64,000 bases of DNA from Pseudomonadota bacterium (lineage in GTDB: Bacteria; Pseudomonadota; Gammaproteobacteria; Halothiobacillales; Halothiobacillaceae), in assembly GCA_021795795.1 (NCBI GenBank), contig JAJYPA010000004.1:16267-80266 (forward strand). Direction: 5' to 3'. The translations under genes and the position numbers were made by a program. Of the stretch, positions 1 to 9,154 are shown in pieces. Under the pieces are notes generated by a model that saw nothing but the letters and a program-made list of their open reading frames with translations, was not told the DNA's origin and searched no databases. How positions within the stretch are numbered: position 1 is the stretch's first letter; every line of letters begins with the position of its first letter.

Positions 1-2
1 TG

Positions 3-158
3 GTAGGCGGCACCGGAATTGGCTATTTCGTCTGGAACGAATGGAATAATCTTAATCTGGCCAATGTGATTTTTGCCATTTTCATGATAGGTGTCGTCGG
101 TATGCTGCTGGATGCAATCTTTGGCGCACTGACCCGCTTTGTATCCTATCAGGAGTAA
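3..158 (+). CDS. Nitrate-type ABC transporter permease, C-terminal end (partial)
   Basis: The reading frame is open from the window edge to a TAA at 156-158 and encodes about 51 residues ending in FVSYQE. It contains GGTGIGYFVWNEWN followed by a hydrophobic segment (VIFAIFMIGVVGMLLDAIFG). This matches the conserved end of NrtB/NtrB-type inner-membrane permeases of the nitrate/sulfonate/taurine ABC family. It lies 8 bp upstream of an ATPase gene of the same family, so the two form one operon. The start and the rest of the gene lie outside the window. Substrate assignment (nitrate rather than another oxyanion or sulfonate) is family inference. Confidence 0.8.
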   Translation, partial: VGGTGIGYFVWNEWNNLNLANVIFAIFMIGVVGMLLDAIFGALTRFVSYQE

Positions 159-166
159 TAAATAGC

Positions 167-1030
167 ATGAGCAAGGCATTCCTTAAGGTCGAAGGACTCA
201 AGAAAATATTCCCCGGAGTTTCGGGCGGCGACGACGTGACGGTGTTCGACAATATCCACTTCGAGGTGCAACAAGGTGAGTTTATCTGCATTATCGGCCA
301 CTCGGGTTGCGGCAAATCGACCATTCTCAATGTGCTGGCGGGTTTGGATTCCGCGAGTGGAGGCAATGTGTTCATGGATGGACGGGAAGTTTCCGGCGCC
401 AGCCTCGATCGAGGCGTGGTCTTCCAAAGCCACGCCCTGATGCCTTGGCTGACCGTTGAACAAAACGTAGCATTTGCTGTGAAATCCCGCTGGCCACAGT
501 GGGGCAAGGAAGCAGTTCTGACGCAATGTGTTAAGTATCTGGAACTGGTCGGATTGAAACACGCACTCAATAAAAAACCGCATCAACTTTCGGGTGGCAT
601 GAAACAACGTGTGGGTATTGCCCGTGCTTTTGCTATCGAACCCAAAATGCTGCTGATGGATGAACCCTTCGGCGCACTTGATGCGTTGACACGCGGCGTA
701 ATCCAGGATGAGCTTGTGAAAATCTGTGCAGCGACCCGGCAGACCGTATTCATGATTACCCATGATGTCGATGAAGCGATTTTGCTGGCGGATAAAATCC
801 TGCTGATGTCCAACGGGCCATATGCCAAAATTGCCGAGATCGTGGAGAATCCATTGGAACGTCCGCGTTTACGCACAGAAATGCACCACAACCCACATTT
901 TTACTCAGTGCGAAATCACATGGTTGATTTTCTTGTCAGCCGTTCACGCAAGATTGCCGAAGGCGAACTGCCCTCAGGGTACGACCCGCAACACCCACCC
1001 ATCATTCGGCCCTTGAGTTTGGCGGTATGA
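167..1030 (+). CDS. nrtD: ABC transporter ATP-binding protein, nitrate/taurine family
   Basis: A 287-residue cytoplasmic ATPase that would power the permease encoded just upstream. Walker A GHSGCGKS is at residues 44-51, the Q-loop glutamine at 87, the signature LSGGMKQR at 141-148 and Walker B LLMDEPFGALD at 162-172, followed by the switch motif THDVDEA. All ATPase motifs are intact. Length and motif set match NrtD/TauB/SsuB-type subunits; the preceding NtrB-like end favours nitrate. It appears to be the last gene of its operon, because the next gene is on the opposite strand. The symbol is a family label; cyanate or sulfonate uptake cannot be excluded. Confidence 0.85.
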   Translation: MSKAFLKVEGLKKIFPGVSGGDDVTVFDNIHFEVQQGEFICIIGHSGCGKSTILNVLAGLDSASGGNVFMDGREVSGASLDRGVVFQSHALMPWLTVEQNVAFAVKSRWPQWGKEAVLTQCVKYLELVGLKHALNKKPHQLSGGMKQRVGIARAFAIEPKMLLMDEPFGALDALTRGVIQDELVKICAATRQTVFMITHDVDEAILLADKILLMSNGPYAKIAEIVENPLERPRLRTEMHHNPHFYSVRNHMVDFLVSRSRKIAEGELPSGYDPQHPPIIRPLSLAV

Positions 1031-1098
1031 GGCTTGTAGTAGCGTGCATCGAATTTGATTTCTGGCGCCCGCTACCCTGCCTTTCGATCCGAGGTAAT

Positions 1099-1320
1099 TC
1101 AGGCCCTTTTACTTCCCACTAACAAGAGCACACCGCCAAGGACAATCGCTCCAATACCCACCCAAACGGGGACATTGACGGTTTGCTTGTCCTTGATCGA
1201 CAACTCAATAGGCCCAACTTTGGCTTCGTGGGTATCCTTGGTAAAGCTGAAACTGCCATAGGCCAATCCGAGGCTTCCGGCAATAATCAATGCAATTGCT
1301 GCGATTCTGATAGCGTCCAT
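1099..1320 (-). CDS. Small two-helix membrane protein, uncharacterised
   Basis: A 73-residue protein with two predicted membrane segments, residues 5-23 (IRIAAIALIIAGSLGLAYG) and about 52-69 (VWVGIGAIVLGGVLLLVG). They are separated by a polar loop KDTHEAKVGPIELSIKDKQTV that would face the periplasm or cytoplasm. A good AAGGAG-like ribosome site (GAAGGAGATTGAAATG in part) precedes the ATG. Similar short proteins with the THEAKxGPIELSxKDK loop are, to my knowledge, widespread in proteobacteria without an assigned function. It stands alone between convergent nrtD and the end of der. No function is claimed. Confidence 0.7.
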   Translation of the reverse strand: MDAIRIAAIALIIAGSLGLAYGSFSFTKDTHEAKVGPIELSIKDKQTVNVPVWVGIGAIVLGGVLLLVGSKRA

Positions 1321-1443
1321 TTCAATCTCCTTCTATTTAGAAAACATACTAATCCGAACTCTCGACACCTCAGGATCATCGATCAAGGCAAGATGCCCTT
1401 GCTCAAGCTAACACAACCCCAATCAAGCACTAATTTAATTTCT

Positions 1444-3138
1444 TCACCGCCCGCCTCTTCCGCCGGTTGGTTTTCGCCCTGCACCTGGTTTGGCCGCCGG
1501 TCGGGCCGACAGGGCGCTTTTACGGCTGTTGGCTTTGGCTACGGTTTTGGGGGCAGCGGCTTTGGCGGTTGTCTTGGCCGCGGGCCTAGTCGTTGATTTG
1601 GTCGTTGATTTGATCGTTGATTTGGCTGAACCGCCTTTGCTCGCCGGTTTTCCTGCTTTAACCGATATCGCGGGCGGCGTGTTGCCTGATGCAGCCTCGT
1701 CGCGTGCACGCCGTTCGGCACTGGCGGCAGATTTTCGCTTCATACCCGCGATCTGTCGTTCTTCCTTCTTGGCCTTGAAGCGTTGCAGTGGCGTGCGGAT
1801 ATCGTATTTGCCCTCAAAAGGATTGCTGTCCGTGCGGAATTCCAGCCGAATCGGAGTGCCCATGAGTTGGAATTCCTTGCGGAACCAGCCTTCGAGGTAA
1901 CGCGAATAGTTTCCGGGCAGGCGGTCGGTCTGCTTGCCGTGGATGACGATGATCGGCGGGTTGCTGCCCCCTTGATGTGCATAACGCAGCTTGATGCGGC
2001 GTCCATGAATCAACGGTGGTTGATGCGCGAACACGGCGGCTTCCAGCGAGCGGGTGAGCACATTGGTACTGATGTCGCGCATGGCGGCCAGATAAGCCTT
2101 GTCCACGCTTTCGAACAAATGCCCCACGCCGGTGCCGTGCAAGGCGGAGATGAAGTGCATCTCGGCGTAGTTGATGAAGTCGAGTCTGAGGTCGATTTGC
2201 CGTTTGATCTCGGCGCGCGCGTAGTCGGTCAGGTTGTCCCATTTGTTGATTGCGATGACCAATGCACGGCCCCGATCGTGGATAAAGCCGAGCAGATGCT
2301 GATCCTGTTCGCTGATGCCTTCGTGGGCGTCGCAGACCAGAATCACGACATTGGCCGCTTCAATCGCTTGCAGGGTTTTGACGATGCTGAATTTCTCGAT
2401 CATCTCGTTGACGCGCGCCCGGCGGCGCACACCCGCGGTGTCGATGAGCGTGTACGCCTTGCCGTTCTGCTCGAAAGGAATGTAAATGCTGTCGCGCGTG
2501 GTGCCTGGTTGGTCGAATGCCAGCACGCGATCTTCGCCGAGCAGGCGATTGGTGAGCGTGGATTTGCCGACGTTCGGCCGGCCGATCAGCGCCACGCGAA
2601 TGGTTTTTTCGTCGTATTCCGGCTCTTCATCCATCACGGCCAATTTATCGGCCAGTTTCACCACAACCGCATCCCACAAGGCGCTGATCCCGCGACCGTG
2701 CGATGCCGTGGTGAACACCGGTTCGCCCAGGCCGAGGCGCGCGAATTCGGCCTGCACCAGCGATTCATCCACGCCATCGACCTTGTTGACCACGAGCTGA
2801 ATCGGCTTACTCGAACGGCGCAGTTTCTCGGCGATTTCCTGATCGGCCACCGTCAGGCCCGCCCGCGCATCGACCAGAAACACCACGCAGTCGGCTTCCT
2901 CGATCGCCGCCCAAGCCTGATCCTGCATCAAGGCCTCGATGCCGCCGCGCTCGCCGGTCAGGCCACCGGTGTCGATGACGATGAAGTCGCGTCCTTCGTG
3001 TTCGGCCGAACCGTACTGGCGATCCCGCGTCAGACCGGCATAATCGGCCACCAGCGCCGCGCGCGAACGCGTCAACTGGTTGAACAAGGTGGACTTGCCG
3101 ACATTGGGTCGTCCGACTAAAGCAATCACAGGTTTCAT
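1444..3138 (-). CDS. der: GTPase Der (EngA), ribosome biogenesis
   Basis: Der is a cytoplasmic double-GTPase needed for 50S subunit maturation. The 564-residue product has two G domains, each with P-loop GRPNVGKS (residues 9-16 and 186-193), DTGG and DTAG switch II motifs, and NKVD / NKWD specificity motifs, followed by a KH-like domain ending near residue 470. Beyond that is an unusual tail of about 95 residues rich in Lys, Ala, Thr and Ser, with KST repeats ([20 protein letters not shown]) and an Arg/Gly end. Typical Der proteins end at about 440-500 residues. In relatives der directly follows bamB; here a DUF945-like gene is interposed. Confidence 0.95.
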   Translation of the reverse strand: MKPVIALVGRPNVGKSTLFNQLTRSRAALVADYAGLTRDRQYGSAEHEGRDFIVIDTGGLTGERGGIEALMQDQAWAAIEEADCVVFLVDARAGLTVADQEIAEKLRRSSKPIQLVVNKVDGVDESLVQAEFARLGLGEPVFTTASHGRGISALWDAVVVKLADKLAVMDEEPEYDEKTIRVALIGRPNVGKSTLTNRLLGEDRVLAFDQPGTTRDSIYIPFEQNGKAYTLIDTAGVRRRARVNEMIEKFSIVKTLQAIEAANVVILVCDAHEGISEQDQHLLGFIHDRGRALVIAINKWDNLTDYARAEIKRQIDLRLDFINYAEMHFISALHGTGVGHLFESVDKAYLAAMRDISTNVLTRSLEAAVFAHQPPLIHGRRIKLRYAHQGGSNPPIIVIHGKQTDRLPGNYSRYLEGWFRKEFQLMGTPIRLEFRTDSNPFEGKYDIRTPLQRFKAKKEERQIAGMKRKSAASAERRARDEAASGNTPPAISVKAGKPASKGGSAKSTIKSTTKSTTRPAAKTTAKAAAPKTVAKANSRKSALSARPAAKPGAGRKPTGGRGGR

Positions 3139-3348
3139 GGTTCACCAATCAAATTCGAAATGAACCGCGCCGTGCACGGTTCTGGTATTGCGCGCGATTA
3201 TCGCAGCCTTGAGCTAACAATGCTGAATTATCATTGAACAGCGTGCGGTGAAACCACCACATCGCTGAGTGGATGTGTCTTCAAGTCCCGCGTACATGCC
3301 CGTTCGAGGCATACGCCACACCGTAGCTCGATGCATTATGGGGTTTGG

Positions 3349-4731
3349 CTAAGGTGCCTTTGATTGATTTGAAGATGAGTATTTGCTCGTGGCTTTATCC
3401 ACTTCCCAACTGTCGAGTGAATAGGTCAGAAAGAGATGAATCGGTACGCCCTTGAGGGTGGCGAGCTTGGGTATCGGTTCGGGGAGCCATGAATTCAGCC
3501 AATCGACCAAGGGGAAGATGAGTGGTGTTTGCAGGATGGCACCACTGAACTGAAGTTGTGCCTGGGCTTGCCAATGGGCCTGTACCTGCTCGTGGCGACT
3601 TGTCAACGGATCAAGTCCGGCGAACTGAGGTCCGAATGCCTTGCCGGTTATCTCCATGTTGCCCGTGGGCGTTTGCCACCGCAGGGCATCGAGGCGAATT
3701 TCGGCTGAGCGCAAGGAACTCAGTACGGGTGCCAGAACCTGTCCGCTGGCTATTGCCTCCGAATTGAACAGAAGGTGCCGACCCAGAACGGCAAAGTGTT
3801 CTGCAAAATCGGGATCGGCCGCATAAACGGCAAAGGCCAGTTGCCCGCCCCCGAGGTGTCGGCCATCGAGCGAAAGTGCGTCCAACGCACCGGAACCGAT
3901 TACATCCCGCTGCCCGCCGGAAAAATCTGGCATCAACCGGATACGCCACTGGAAATGATCGATCAGGCCACTCTTTGACGAACCGAGTAACGTGGACGAG
4001 GAGATGGATGATTCGGTCGATGATGCCTGCGCGTGCGGGATCTTGCTCCAGCCGATTCGCCGGATATCGATACCGAGTTCACCGTCCAGTCCACGCCAGA
4101 AGGTGTAATTGGCTTCGACGCGATGGTGCAGGCGGAGGTCAATCAAGGTTCGGCCGAACAGATAATGATGCGTCGGGGTGATCACCTGCCAGCCGGGCAG
4201 GTTCAGAGTGCCCTGCCAGGTGTGGCCCGATCCGTCGTAGATGAGTTGGTTGCCTTCGGCTTCGTTGCCAGCCCAGTTGAACCGGACCAGGCCGAGGCCT
4301 TCCACTTGGCCTGTGATCTCGATGGCGCGATCCGGCAAGTTTCTGATCTGCACCGGGCTGCCTGGGTCCATCTGTATGGTGAAGGTCGCCCAGCCCCATT
4401 GCCTGCCCGCCGGACTCCCCCAGCCGAAAGGCCGGGGGAAAACCCGTACGTTTAGAACCACGGGCTCGGTCGCCCAGCCGGGCTGCCAGCGAAGCTGATA
4501 ATGGCGCTGGAACAAACTGCGTTCTTTACGTTCGAGCGTCCAGTTCGGGTGATCGGATACCCAGCTACTCAGGGATTTATCCAGCCGCACACTGGTCTGG
4601 TAAGGCAGCACATACAACCACAGGGCAATCAGCAGCCCCAGCAATATCAGACCGCGCCAAAGCCATAACCTACTTCGCCGCGGTGCGGCAGGCGTTCGTT
4701 CGGGCTTGGATGTCGTGCGCAGGGCGTTCAT
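3349..4731 (-). CDS. DUF945-family (YdgA-like) membrane-anchored protein
   Basis: A 460-residue protein with an N-terminal signal anchor (LWRGLILLGLLIALWLYVLPY, about residues 24-44) and a long periplasmic part of beta-rich character with low Cys content. The overall plan, including the near-N-terminal membrane helix followed by repeated LDLRLHHRVEANYTFW / LAPVLSSLRSAEIRLDALRW-type segments, resembles DUF945/YdgA proteins. Function of that family is poorly defined. I chose the ATG at 4731 (MNALRTTSK); an upstream in-frame TTG at 4755 would add eight residues. It lies between bamB (78 bp upstream) and der (210 bp downstream), an insertion relative to the usual bamB-der order. Confidence 0.65.
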   Translation of the reverse strand: MNALRTTSKPERTPAAPRRSRLWLWRGLILLGLLIALWLYVLPYQTSVRLDKSLSSWVSDHPNWTLERKERSLFQRHYQLRWQPGWATEPVVLNVRVFPRPFGWGSPAGRQWGWATFTIQMDPGSPVQIRNLPDRAIEITGQVEGLGLVRFNWAGNEAEGNQLIYDGSGHTWQGTLNLPGWQVITPTHHYLFGRTLIDLRLHHRVEANYTFWRGLDGELGIDIRRIGWSKIPHAQASSTESSISSSTLLGSSKSGLIDHFQWRIRLMPDFSGGQRDVIGSGALDALSLDGRHLGGGQLAFAVYAADPDFAEHFAVLGRHLLFNSEAIASGQVLAPVLSSLRSAEIRLDALRWQTPTGNMEITGKAFGPQFAGLDPLTSRHEQVQAHWQAQAQLQFSGAILQTPLIFPLVDWLNSWLPEPIPKLATLKGVPIHLFLTYSLDSWEVDKATSKYSSSNQSKAP

Positions 4732-4808
4732 GCGGCAAGCATACCGTACAAACAAAAAGGACCGCTGAACGATCCTTTGTTTGTGACTATTCGCGCTCGC
4801 GAGGAAGG

Positions 4809-5972
4809 TTACGGCAGATCGAATACCACCAGATCACCACCGCGTGTGACAGCGGCCACCACATTGTTCTCGGTTCGCATCGGGTCGATCAATCCGCCGC
4901 TGACGCGCAGACGGCCAACGATGGCACCGGTTTGCGGGTCGAGCACATGTAGATAGCCTTCCTTGTCGCCAACCACGAGCTTGCCGTTGCTGAGTGCAGG
5001 CCCGGTGACACCACGATAAGCCAGAGCGGACTGACGCCAGAGCGGCTCGCCGGTACGGCGATCCAGCGCCCAGACGATGCCGTTGGCATCAGTGGCGTAC
5101 AACGCGTGCTGATCGATGCTCATATCGGTGAAGCTGGAGAACTTGCGACTCCAGATGGTTTGTCCGCCCTTGGCATTGATGGCGGCAATCCGACCCTGAT
5201 AAGTCGCGACATAAAAAACGGCATCCGCGAACAATGGCGTGGCATCGATATCCACCATGCGGTCGATCTCGGTACGACCCATGGGCAGGGCCACCTGGTT
5301 TTTCCACAATGGGCGACCATCGGCCCGCGACAGGATCGCAAATTCGCCATCGTCGTAACCGACGGCAATCGCGTCCGGGAACAGCAGGGCACGGCTTTGT
5401 CCCTGAAGCGTCATCACGGGTTCGTTATGGCTGACAGACCAGACGGTGCTGCCGTCTTTGGCATCCAGCAGCGTCACGCTGCCGTCTTTCGAGCGAACGA
5501 CTACACTGGTGTCGCCCACCGAGGGAGCCGCTTCGACGGCGGTCGATACCGTTGCCTGCCATAGCGTCTTGCCGCTATCCGTGCTCAGCGCGACCACTTT
5601 GCCGGTATCCGAGCCGAACACCACCATCGCATCGTTGGCGCCGCCGCCAACGCTGATCGGCATGTTCAGTTCGGCTTCCCACAGCCGTTTGCCGGATTTG
5701 AGGTTGTAGGCATAAACATCGCCCTTGGCATCGGCAACGATCACGCGATCGCCGGATTCAACCGGGGCAATTCGCAGCAGATCATCTTTTTGATCACTGC
5801 CCGCGCTCGCTTCCCACAGGATTTTGGGCGGGTATTTGTTGTCGATTTGCGTCAAGGGCGTCGGCTTAACCAGTTCCCGCGTGGACGAACACCCGGCGAG
5901 CACAGCGATGGCAAGTGGGAGAATCAGCAGGCGCGCGGCGTGCTTGAACACATTTGATGAAGTCATGATCAC
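4809..5972 (-). CDS. bamB: Outer membrane assembly lipoprotein BamB
   Basis: BamB is a periplasmic lipoprotein of the BAM complex that inserts beta-barrel proteins into the outer membrane. The 387-residue product has a signal peptide with lipobox LAVLAGC (Cys about residue 28) and then a series of PQQ-like/WD-like propeller blades with repeated GKxLW, GxVYAYNLKSGKRLWEAE, GKVVALSTDSGKTLW and GxLHVLDPQTG motifs, as expected for its eight-bladed propeller. The start is a GTG at 5972 overlapping the yfgM stop by 4 bp, with an AAGGAG site 5 nt upstream; an ATG two codons later is an alternative. Translationally coupled to yfgM. Confidence 0.93.
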   Translation of the reverse strand: MIMTSSNVFKHAARLLILPLAIAVLAGCSSTRELVKPTPLTQIDNKYPPKILWEASAGSDQKDDLLRIAPVESGDRVIVADAKGDVYAYNLKSGKRLWEAELNMPISVGGGANDAMVVFGSDTGKVVALSTDSGKTLWQATVSTAVEAAPSVGDTSVVVRSKDGSVTLLDAKDGSTVWSVSHNEPVMTLQGQSRALLFPDAIAVGYDDGEFAILSRADGRPLWKNQVALPMGRTEIDRMVDIDATPLFADAVFYVATYQGRIAAINAKGGQTIWSRKFSSFTDMSIDQHALYATDANGIVWALDRRTGEPLWRQSALAYRGVTGPALSNGKLVVGDKEGYLHVLDPQTGAIVGRLRVSGGLIDPMRTENNVVAAVTRGGDLVVFDLP

Positions 5973-6634
5973 GATTTCTCCTTGCCGGATGCGGTCGGTG
6001 CGGAAGTGGCGACAGAAGCTGCCGGCAGGTTGTCCAGCTTGATTTGTACCATGGTATTTGCCGAATCCGGGGACTTGAGTACCTGTTCGTAGGCGGCGCG
6101 GGCCGCGGCCCAGTTCTTCTGGCTGGCTTCGATATCGCCCGTCAATTCGGTGAACATGGATTCATAGGCCTTGGGCGGGGTTTTGGCTTTCAGGGTAGCC
6201 AGTGCCTGTTCCGGCTTGTTTTGCGCCCACTGAACTCGTGCCAGGCGAAGCTGGGCTAGTGCGGCAAGTGCAGGTTGTTTGGCGTGCTGCATGGCGTCCT
6301 GCAGGTAGATGGCTGCCTTGGCCGGGTCGTTTTGCGCCATGGCTTCATGCGCGCCGATCATCAGGGCCAGTGTGGCGTATACCGAACCCTGATCGGATCC
6401 GGCGAGCTTGCGTGCAGCCTCCATGGCCTGTTTCGGCTGATTGGCGGCACTCAACTGCTCGATCTGATGAAAGGCGATGGCGGCTGCTGTCTGCTTTTTC
6501 GCCTGCCAGCTTTGCCAGCCCGTCCAGGCGACCAAGGCAGCCAGGCCAAGGATGATGCCGGCGATGATGGTCTTGCCATATTGCGTCCAGAATTCGCGGA
6601 GTTTATCGAGTTGTTCGTCGTCAGTTGCAGTCAC
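5969..6634 (-). CDS. yfgM: Ancillary SecYEG translocon subunit YfgM (TPR)
   Basis: A 221-residue inner-membrane protein with an acidic cytoplasmic N-terminus (MTATDDEQLDKLREFWTQYG), one membrane helix at about residues 24-43 (IIAGIILGLAALVAWTGWQSW) and a periplasmic alpha-helical repeat domain. Repeats include YATLALMIGAHEAMAQNDPAKA and ALAQLRLARVQWAQNKPEQAL. YfgM associates with PpiD at the Sec translocon and hands substrates to periplasmic chaperones in E. coli. Gene order hisS-yfgM-bamB is the classical one, with 87 bp to hisS and a 4-bp overlap with bamB. Confidence 0.9.
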   Translation of the reverse strand: MTATDDEQLDKLREFWTQYGKTIIAGIILGLAALVAWTGWQSWQAKKQTAAAIAFHQIEQLSAANQPKQAMEAARKLAGSDQGSVYATLALMIGAHEAMAQNDPAKAAIYLQDAMQHAKQPALAALAQLRLARVQWAQNKPEQALATLKAKTPPKAYESMFTELTGDIEASQKNWAAARAAYEQVLKSPDSANTMVQIKLDNLPAASVATSAPTASGKEKS

Positions 6635-6721
6635 GGCTCATCACCTTATTCGTGGTTCATGGGTGCGATTCTGATTCAAAATCGCCAAGATCGAGGTTGT
6701 TGGATTATCAGATCATACAGA

Positions 6722-8014
6722 TTATGTTGCCCGTCTGTCCGCAGCCAGTTCGGCGCGAAGCAAGGCCGTTGCCGCAGCCGGTTCCAGCGGGGCTTCAGGG
6801 ATGGGTTCGAGCGGTGCATTTTGACGCAACGACTTCACGCGCCACGAGTCGGCTGCCGCCGTGTCCTCGATAATAACCGCGAATCGGGCGCCGCTGCGAT
6901 CGGCCCGCTTGAGCTGATTTTTCAGCGCGCCGCCATCCAGCGCGCATTGAACCCGCAGATCGGGCAGGGCTCGCCGCAAGCCTTCTGCTGCCGCAAGAGC
7001 TGCACCCTTGGCGGAAGGCTCCGGCCAAAGCACGTAAATGTCGGCGGTGGTTTCATCATCAGCCTGTCCGATGAGCTCGATCAGGCGTTCCAGACCCATC
7101 GCGAACCCGGCAGCAGGGGTTGCCTTGCCGCCCAGCTGCGCGACCAGACCGTCATAGCGTCCACCCGCACAGATCGTGCCCTGGGCACCGAGTGATTCGG
7201 TCACCCATTCGAAGACGGTCCGGTTGTAGTAATCCAGCCCGCGCACCAGTCGGGGATTGACGACGAATGACACGCCTGCCGCGGTCAGCAATTGCTGGAC
7301 TTCGGCAAAGTTCTCGCGGTCGGCCTCGTCGAGATAGTCCGCAAGCGCCGGGGCATGAGCAACCACCACCTGTACGTCGGGGTTTTTGCTGTCCAGAATC
7401 CGCAGGGGATTGGTTTCCAGGCGGGCGCGGGCTTCCTCGTCGAGGTCGTCGGCATGACTTTTGAGGTACTCGATCAGTACCGCACGGTGGGCAGCGCGTG
7501 CATTGCTGCTGCCCAGGGTATTGATTTGCAGTTGAACGTCGGTGATGCCCAGTTGTTGCCAGATGCGCGCTGCCATCAGCATGAGCTCGACATCCAGCTC
7601 CGCGCCGTTCACGCCAAAGGCTTCGACGCCGAACTGGTGGAATTGGCGGTAGCGGCCTTTCTGCGGGCGCTCATGGCGAAACATCGGGCCGATGTACCAG
7701 AGCTTGCGTTGCTGGTTGTGAATCAGGCCATGTTCCAGACAGGCCCGCACGCAACTGGCGGTGCCTTCAGGTCGCAAGGTGAGCGAGTCGCCATTGCGGT
7801 CGTCGAAGGTATACATTTCCTTTTCGACGATGTCGGTGACTTCGCCGATTCCGCGGGAAAACAACGCAGTCTGTTCCACGATCGGCATCCGGATTTCCTG
7901 ATAACCGTATTGGCGGGCGGTCTGGCTCAGCGTTGATTCCAGCCGGGACCAGCCGGGCGTCTGTCCGGGCAATACATCGTGCATGCCGCGCAGGGTTTTA
8001 ATGGTTTTGCTCAT
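6722..8014 (-). CDS. hisS: Histidyl-tRNA synthetase
   Basis: Class II aminoacyl-tRNA synthetase, 430 residues, charging tRNA-His in the cytoplasm. Motif 2 (FRHERPQKGRYRQFHQFGVE), the HisA box LVRGLDYYNRTVFEW and the AGGRYDGL box are all present, followed by motif 3 GFAMGLERL and a C-terminal anticodon-binding domain of about 95 residues (ADIYVLWPEPSAKG). The ATG start MSKTIKTLRGMHDVLPG is the canonical N-terminus. Length is typical. It is followed by yfgM and preceded 36 bp upstream by ispG in the same direction. Confidence 0.97.
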   Translation of the reverse strand: MSKTIKTLRGMHDVLPGQTPGWSRLESTLSQTARQYGYQEIRMPIVEQTALFSRGIGEVTDIVEKEMYTFDDRNGDSLTLRPEGTASCVRACLEHGLIHNQQRKLWYIGPMFRHERPQKGRYRQFHQFGVEAFGVNGAELDVELMLMAARIWQQLGITDVQLQINTLGSSNARAAHRAVLIEYLKSHADDLDEEARARLETNPLRILDSKNPDVQVVVAHAPALADYLDEADRENFAEVQQLLTAAGVSFVVNPRLVRGLDYYNRTVFEWVTESLGAQGTICAGGRYDGLVAQLGGKATPAAGFAMGLERLIELIGQADDETTADIYVLWPEPSAKGAALAAAEGLRRALPDLRVQCALDGGALKNQLKRADRSGARFAVIIEDTAAADSWRVKSLRQNAPLEPIPEAPLEPAAATALLRAELAADRRAT

Positions 8015-8050
8015 CGAGTAATCGGGCTTTAATAATCGTACTTTGAAAAG

Positions 8051-9154
8051 TTAGGTAGGGTTGGATTCCGCGACCTTGTTGGCGGCGATCCGTTCACGGA
8101 TTGCGCGCTCCACACCATCGACCAGTTCCGCTTCGGTCAGTTTCCCCGCCGGTTTGCCATTGATATACAACAGATTGGGTTGCCCGCCGGTCAGGCCAAT
8201 GGCCGCTTCGCGCGCTTCGCCCGGCCCGTTGACCACGCAGCCGATGACGGCGACATCCATCGCGGTGTCGATGTCTTCAATCCGGCCTTCCAGTGCATTG
8301 ACGGCCTTGATGACATCGAACTCCTGCCGGGAGCAGGAGGGGCAGGCGATGAGGTTGATGCCGCGGTTACGCAGGCGCAGGGATTTGAGAATATCCCAAC
8401 CCACCTTGATTTCTTCGACCGGATCAGCAGCCAGCGAGATGCGGATCGTGTCGCCAATGCCCTCGGCCAGCAACATGCCAAGCCCCACCGCCGATTTGAC
8501 GGCTCCGGAACGCAGCCCACCGGCTTCGGTAATGCCCAGATGCAGCGGTTGTTCGATTTGCCCGGCCAGTTGACGGTAGGCGAGCACGGTCATCCAGACA
8601 TCGGATGCCTTGAGCGAAACCTTGAAATCGGGGTAATCGAGTCGATCGAGAATATCGATGTGGCGCATGGCCGATTCGACCATCGCTTCCGGGGTGGGCT
8701 CACCGTATTTCTGTTGCAGGTCTTTTTCCAGCGAACCGGCATTGACGCCGATACGCAGCGGAATACCTTTGTCGCGCGCGCAATCGATCACGGCGCGAAC
8801 GCGATCTTCCCGACCGATGTTGCCGGGGTTGATCCGCAGGCAATCCGCGCCCAGTTCGGCCACGCGCAAGGCGATGCGGTAATCGAAATGGATGTCGGTA
8901 ACGAGCGGAAGGTTGACCTGCTTGCGGATTGCGCCAAAGGCTTCGGCGGCCTCCATGCTGGGAACGGATACACGCACCAGATCGGCCCCGGCTTTCTGCA
9001 AGGCCTGAATCTGGGCGACAGTGGCCGCCACATCACAGGTTTCGGTATTGGTCATGCTTTGCACGGCCACCGGCGCATCACCACCAATCGGCACATTGCC
9101 GACGAATATCTTGCGGGATAGTCGGCGAATCGTCGGCGAAGCGACGTGGCTCAT
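8051..9154 (-). CDS. ispG: 4-hydroxy-3-methylbut-2-enyl diphosphate synthase
   Basis: IspG (GcpE) performs the penultimate step of the MEP isoprenoid pathway using a [4Fe-4S] cluster. With the ATG at 9154 the protein has 367 residues and starts [11 protein letters not shown]. An open frame runs upstream but there the start overlaps rodZ, giving an ATGA coupling. TIM-barrel motifs [13 protein letters not shown] and LRINPGNIG are present. Cluster ligands are C271, C274 ([10 protein letters not shown]) and C306 with E313 ([10 protein letters not shown]). Flavodoxin/ferredoxin-dependent. Overlap with rodZ and closeness to hisS indicate co-transcription. Confidence 0.96.
   Translation of the reverse strand: MSHVASPTIRRLSRKIFVGNVPIGGDAPVAVQSMTNTETCDVAATVAQIQALQKAGADLVRVSVPSMEAAEAFGAIRKQVNLPLVTDIHFDYRIALRVAELGADCLRINPGNIGREDRVRAVIDCARDKGIPLRIGVNAGSLEKDLQQKYGEPTPEAMVESAMRHIDILDRLDYPDFKVSLKASDVWMTVLAYRQLAGQIEQPLHLGITEAGGLRSGAVKSAVGLGMLLAEGIGDTIRISLAADPVEEIKVGWDILKSLRLRNRGINLIACPSCSRQEFDVIKAVNALEGRIEDIDTAMDVAVIGCVVNGPGEAREAAIGLTGGQPNLLYINGKPAGKLTEAELVDGVERAIRERIAANKVAESNPT

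Noticed and set aside
1783..3120. A 445-residue plus-strand open frame across der
   Set aside because: Antisense to der, whose two GTPase domains are complete; composition is His/Gln/Arg-rich as in shadow frames.
8180..9121. A 313-residue plus-strand open frame across ispG
   Set aside because: Antisense to an intact ispG; no recognisable domain.
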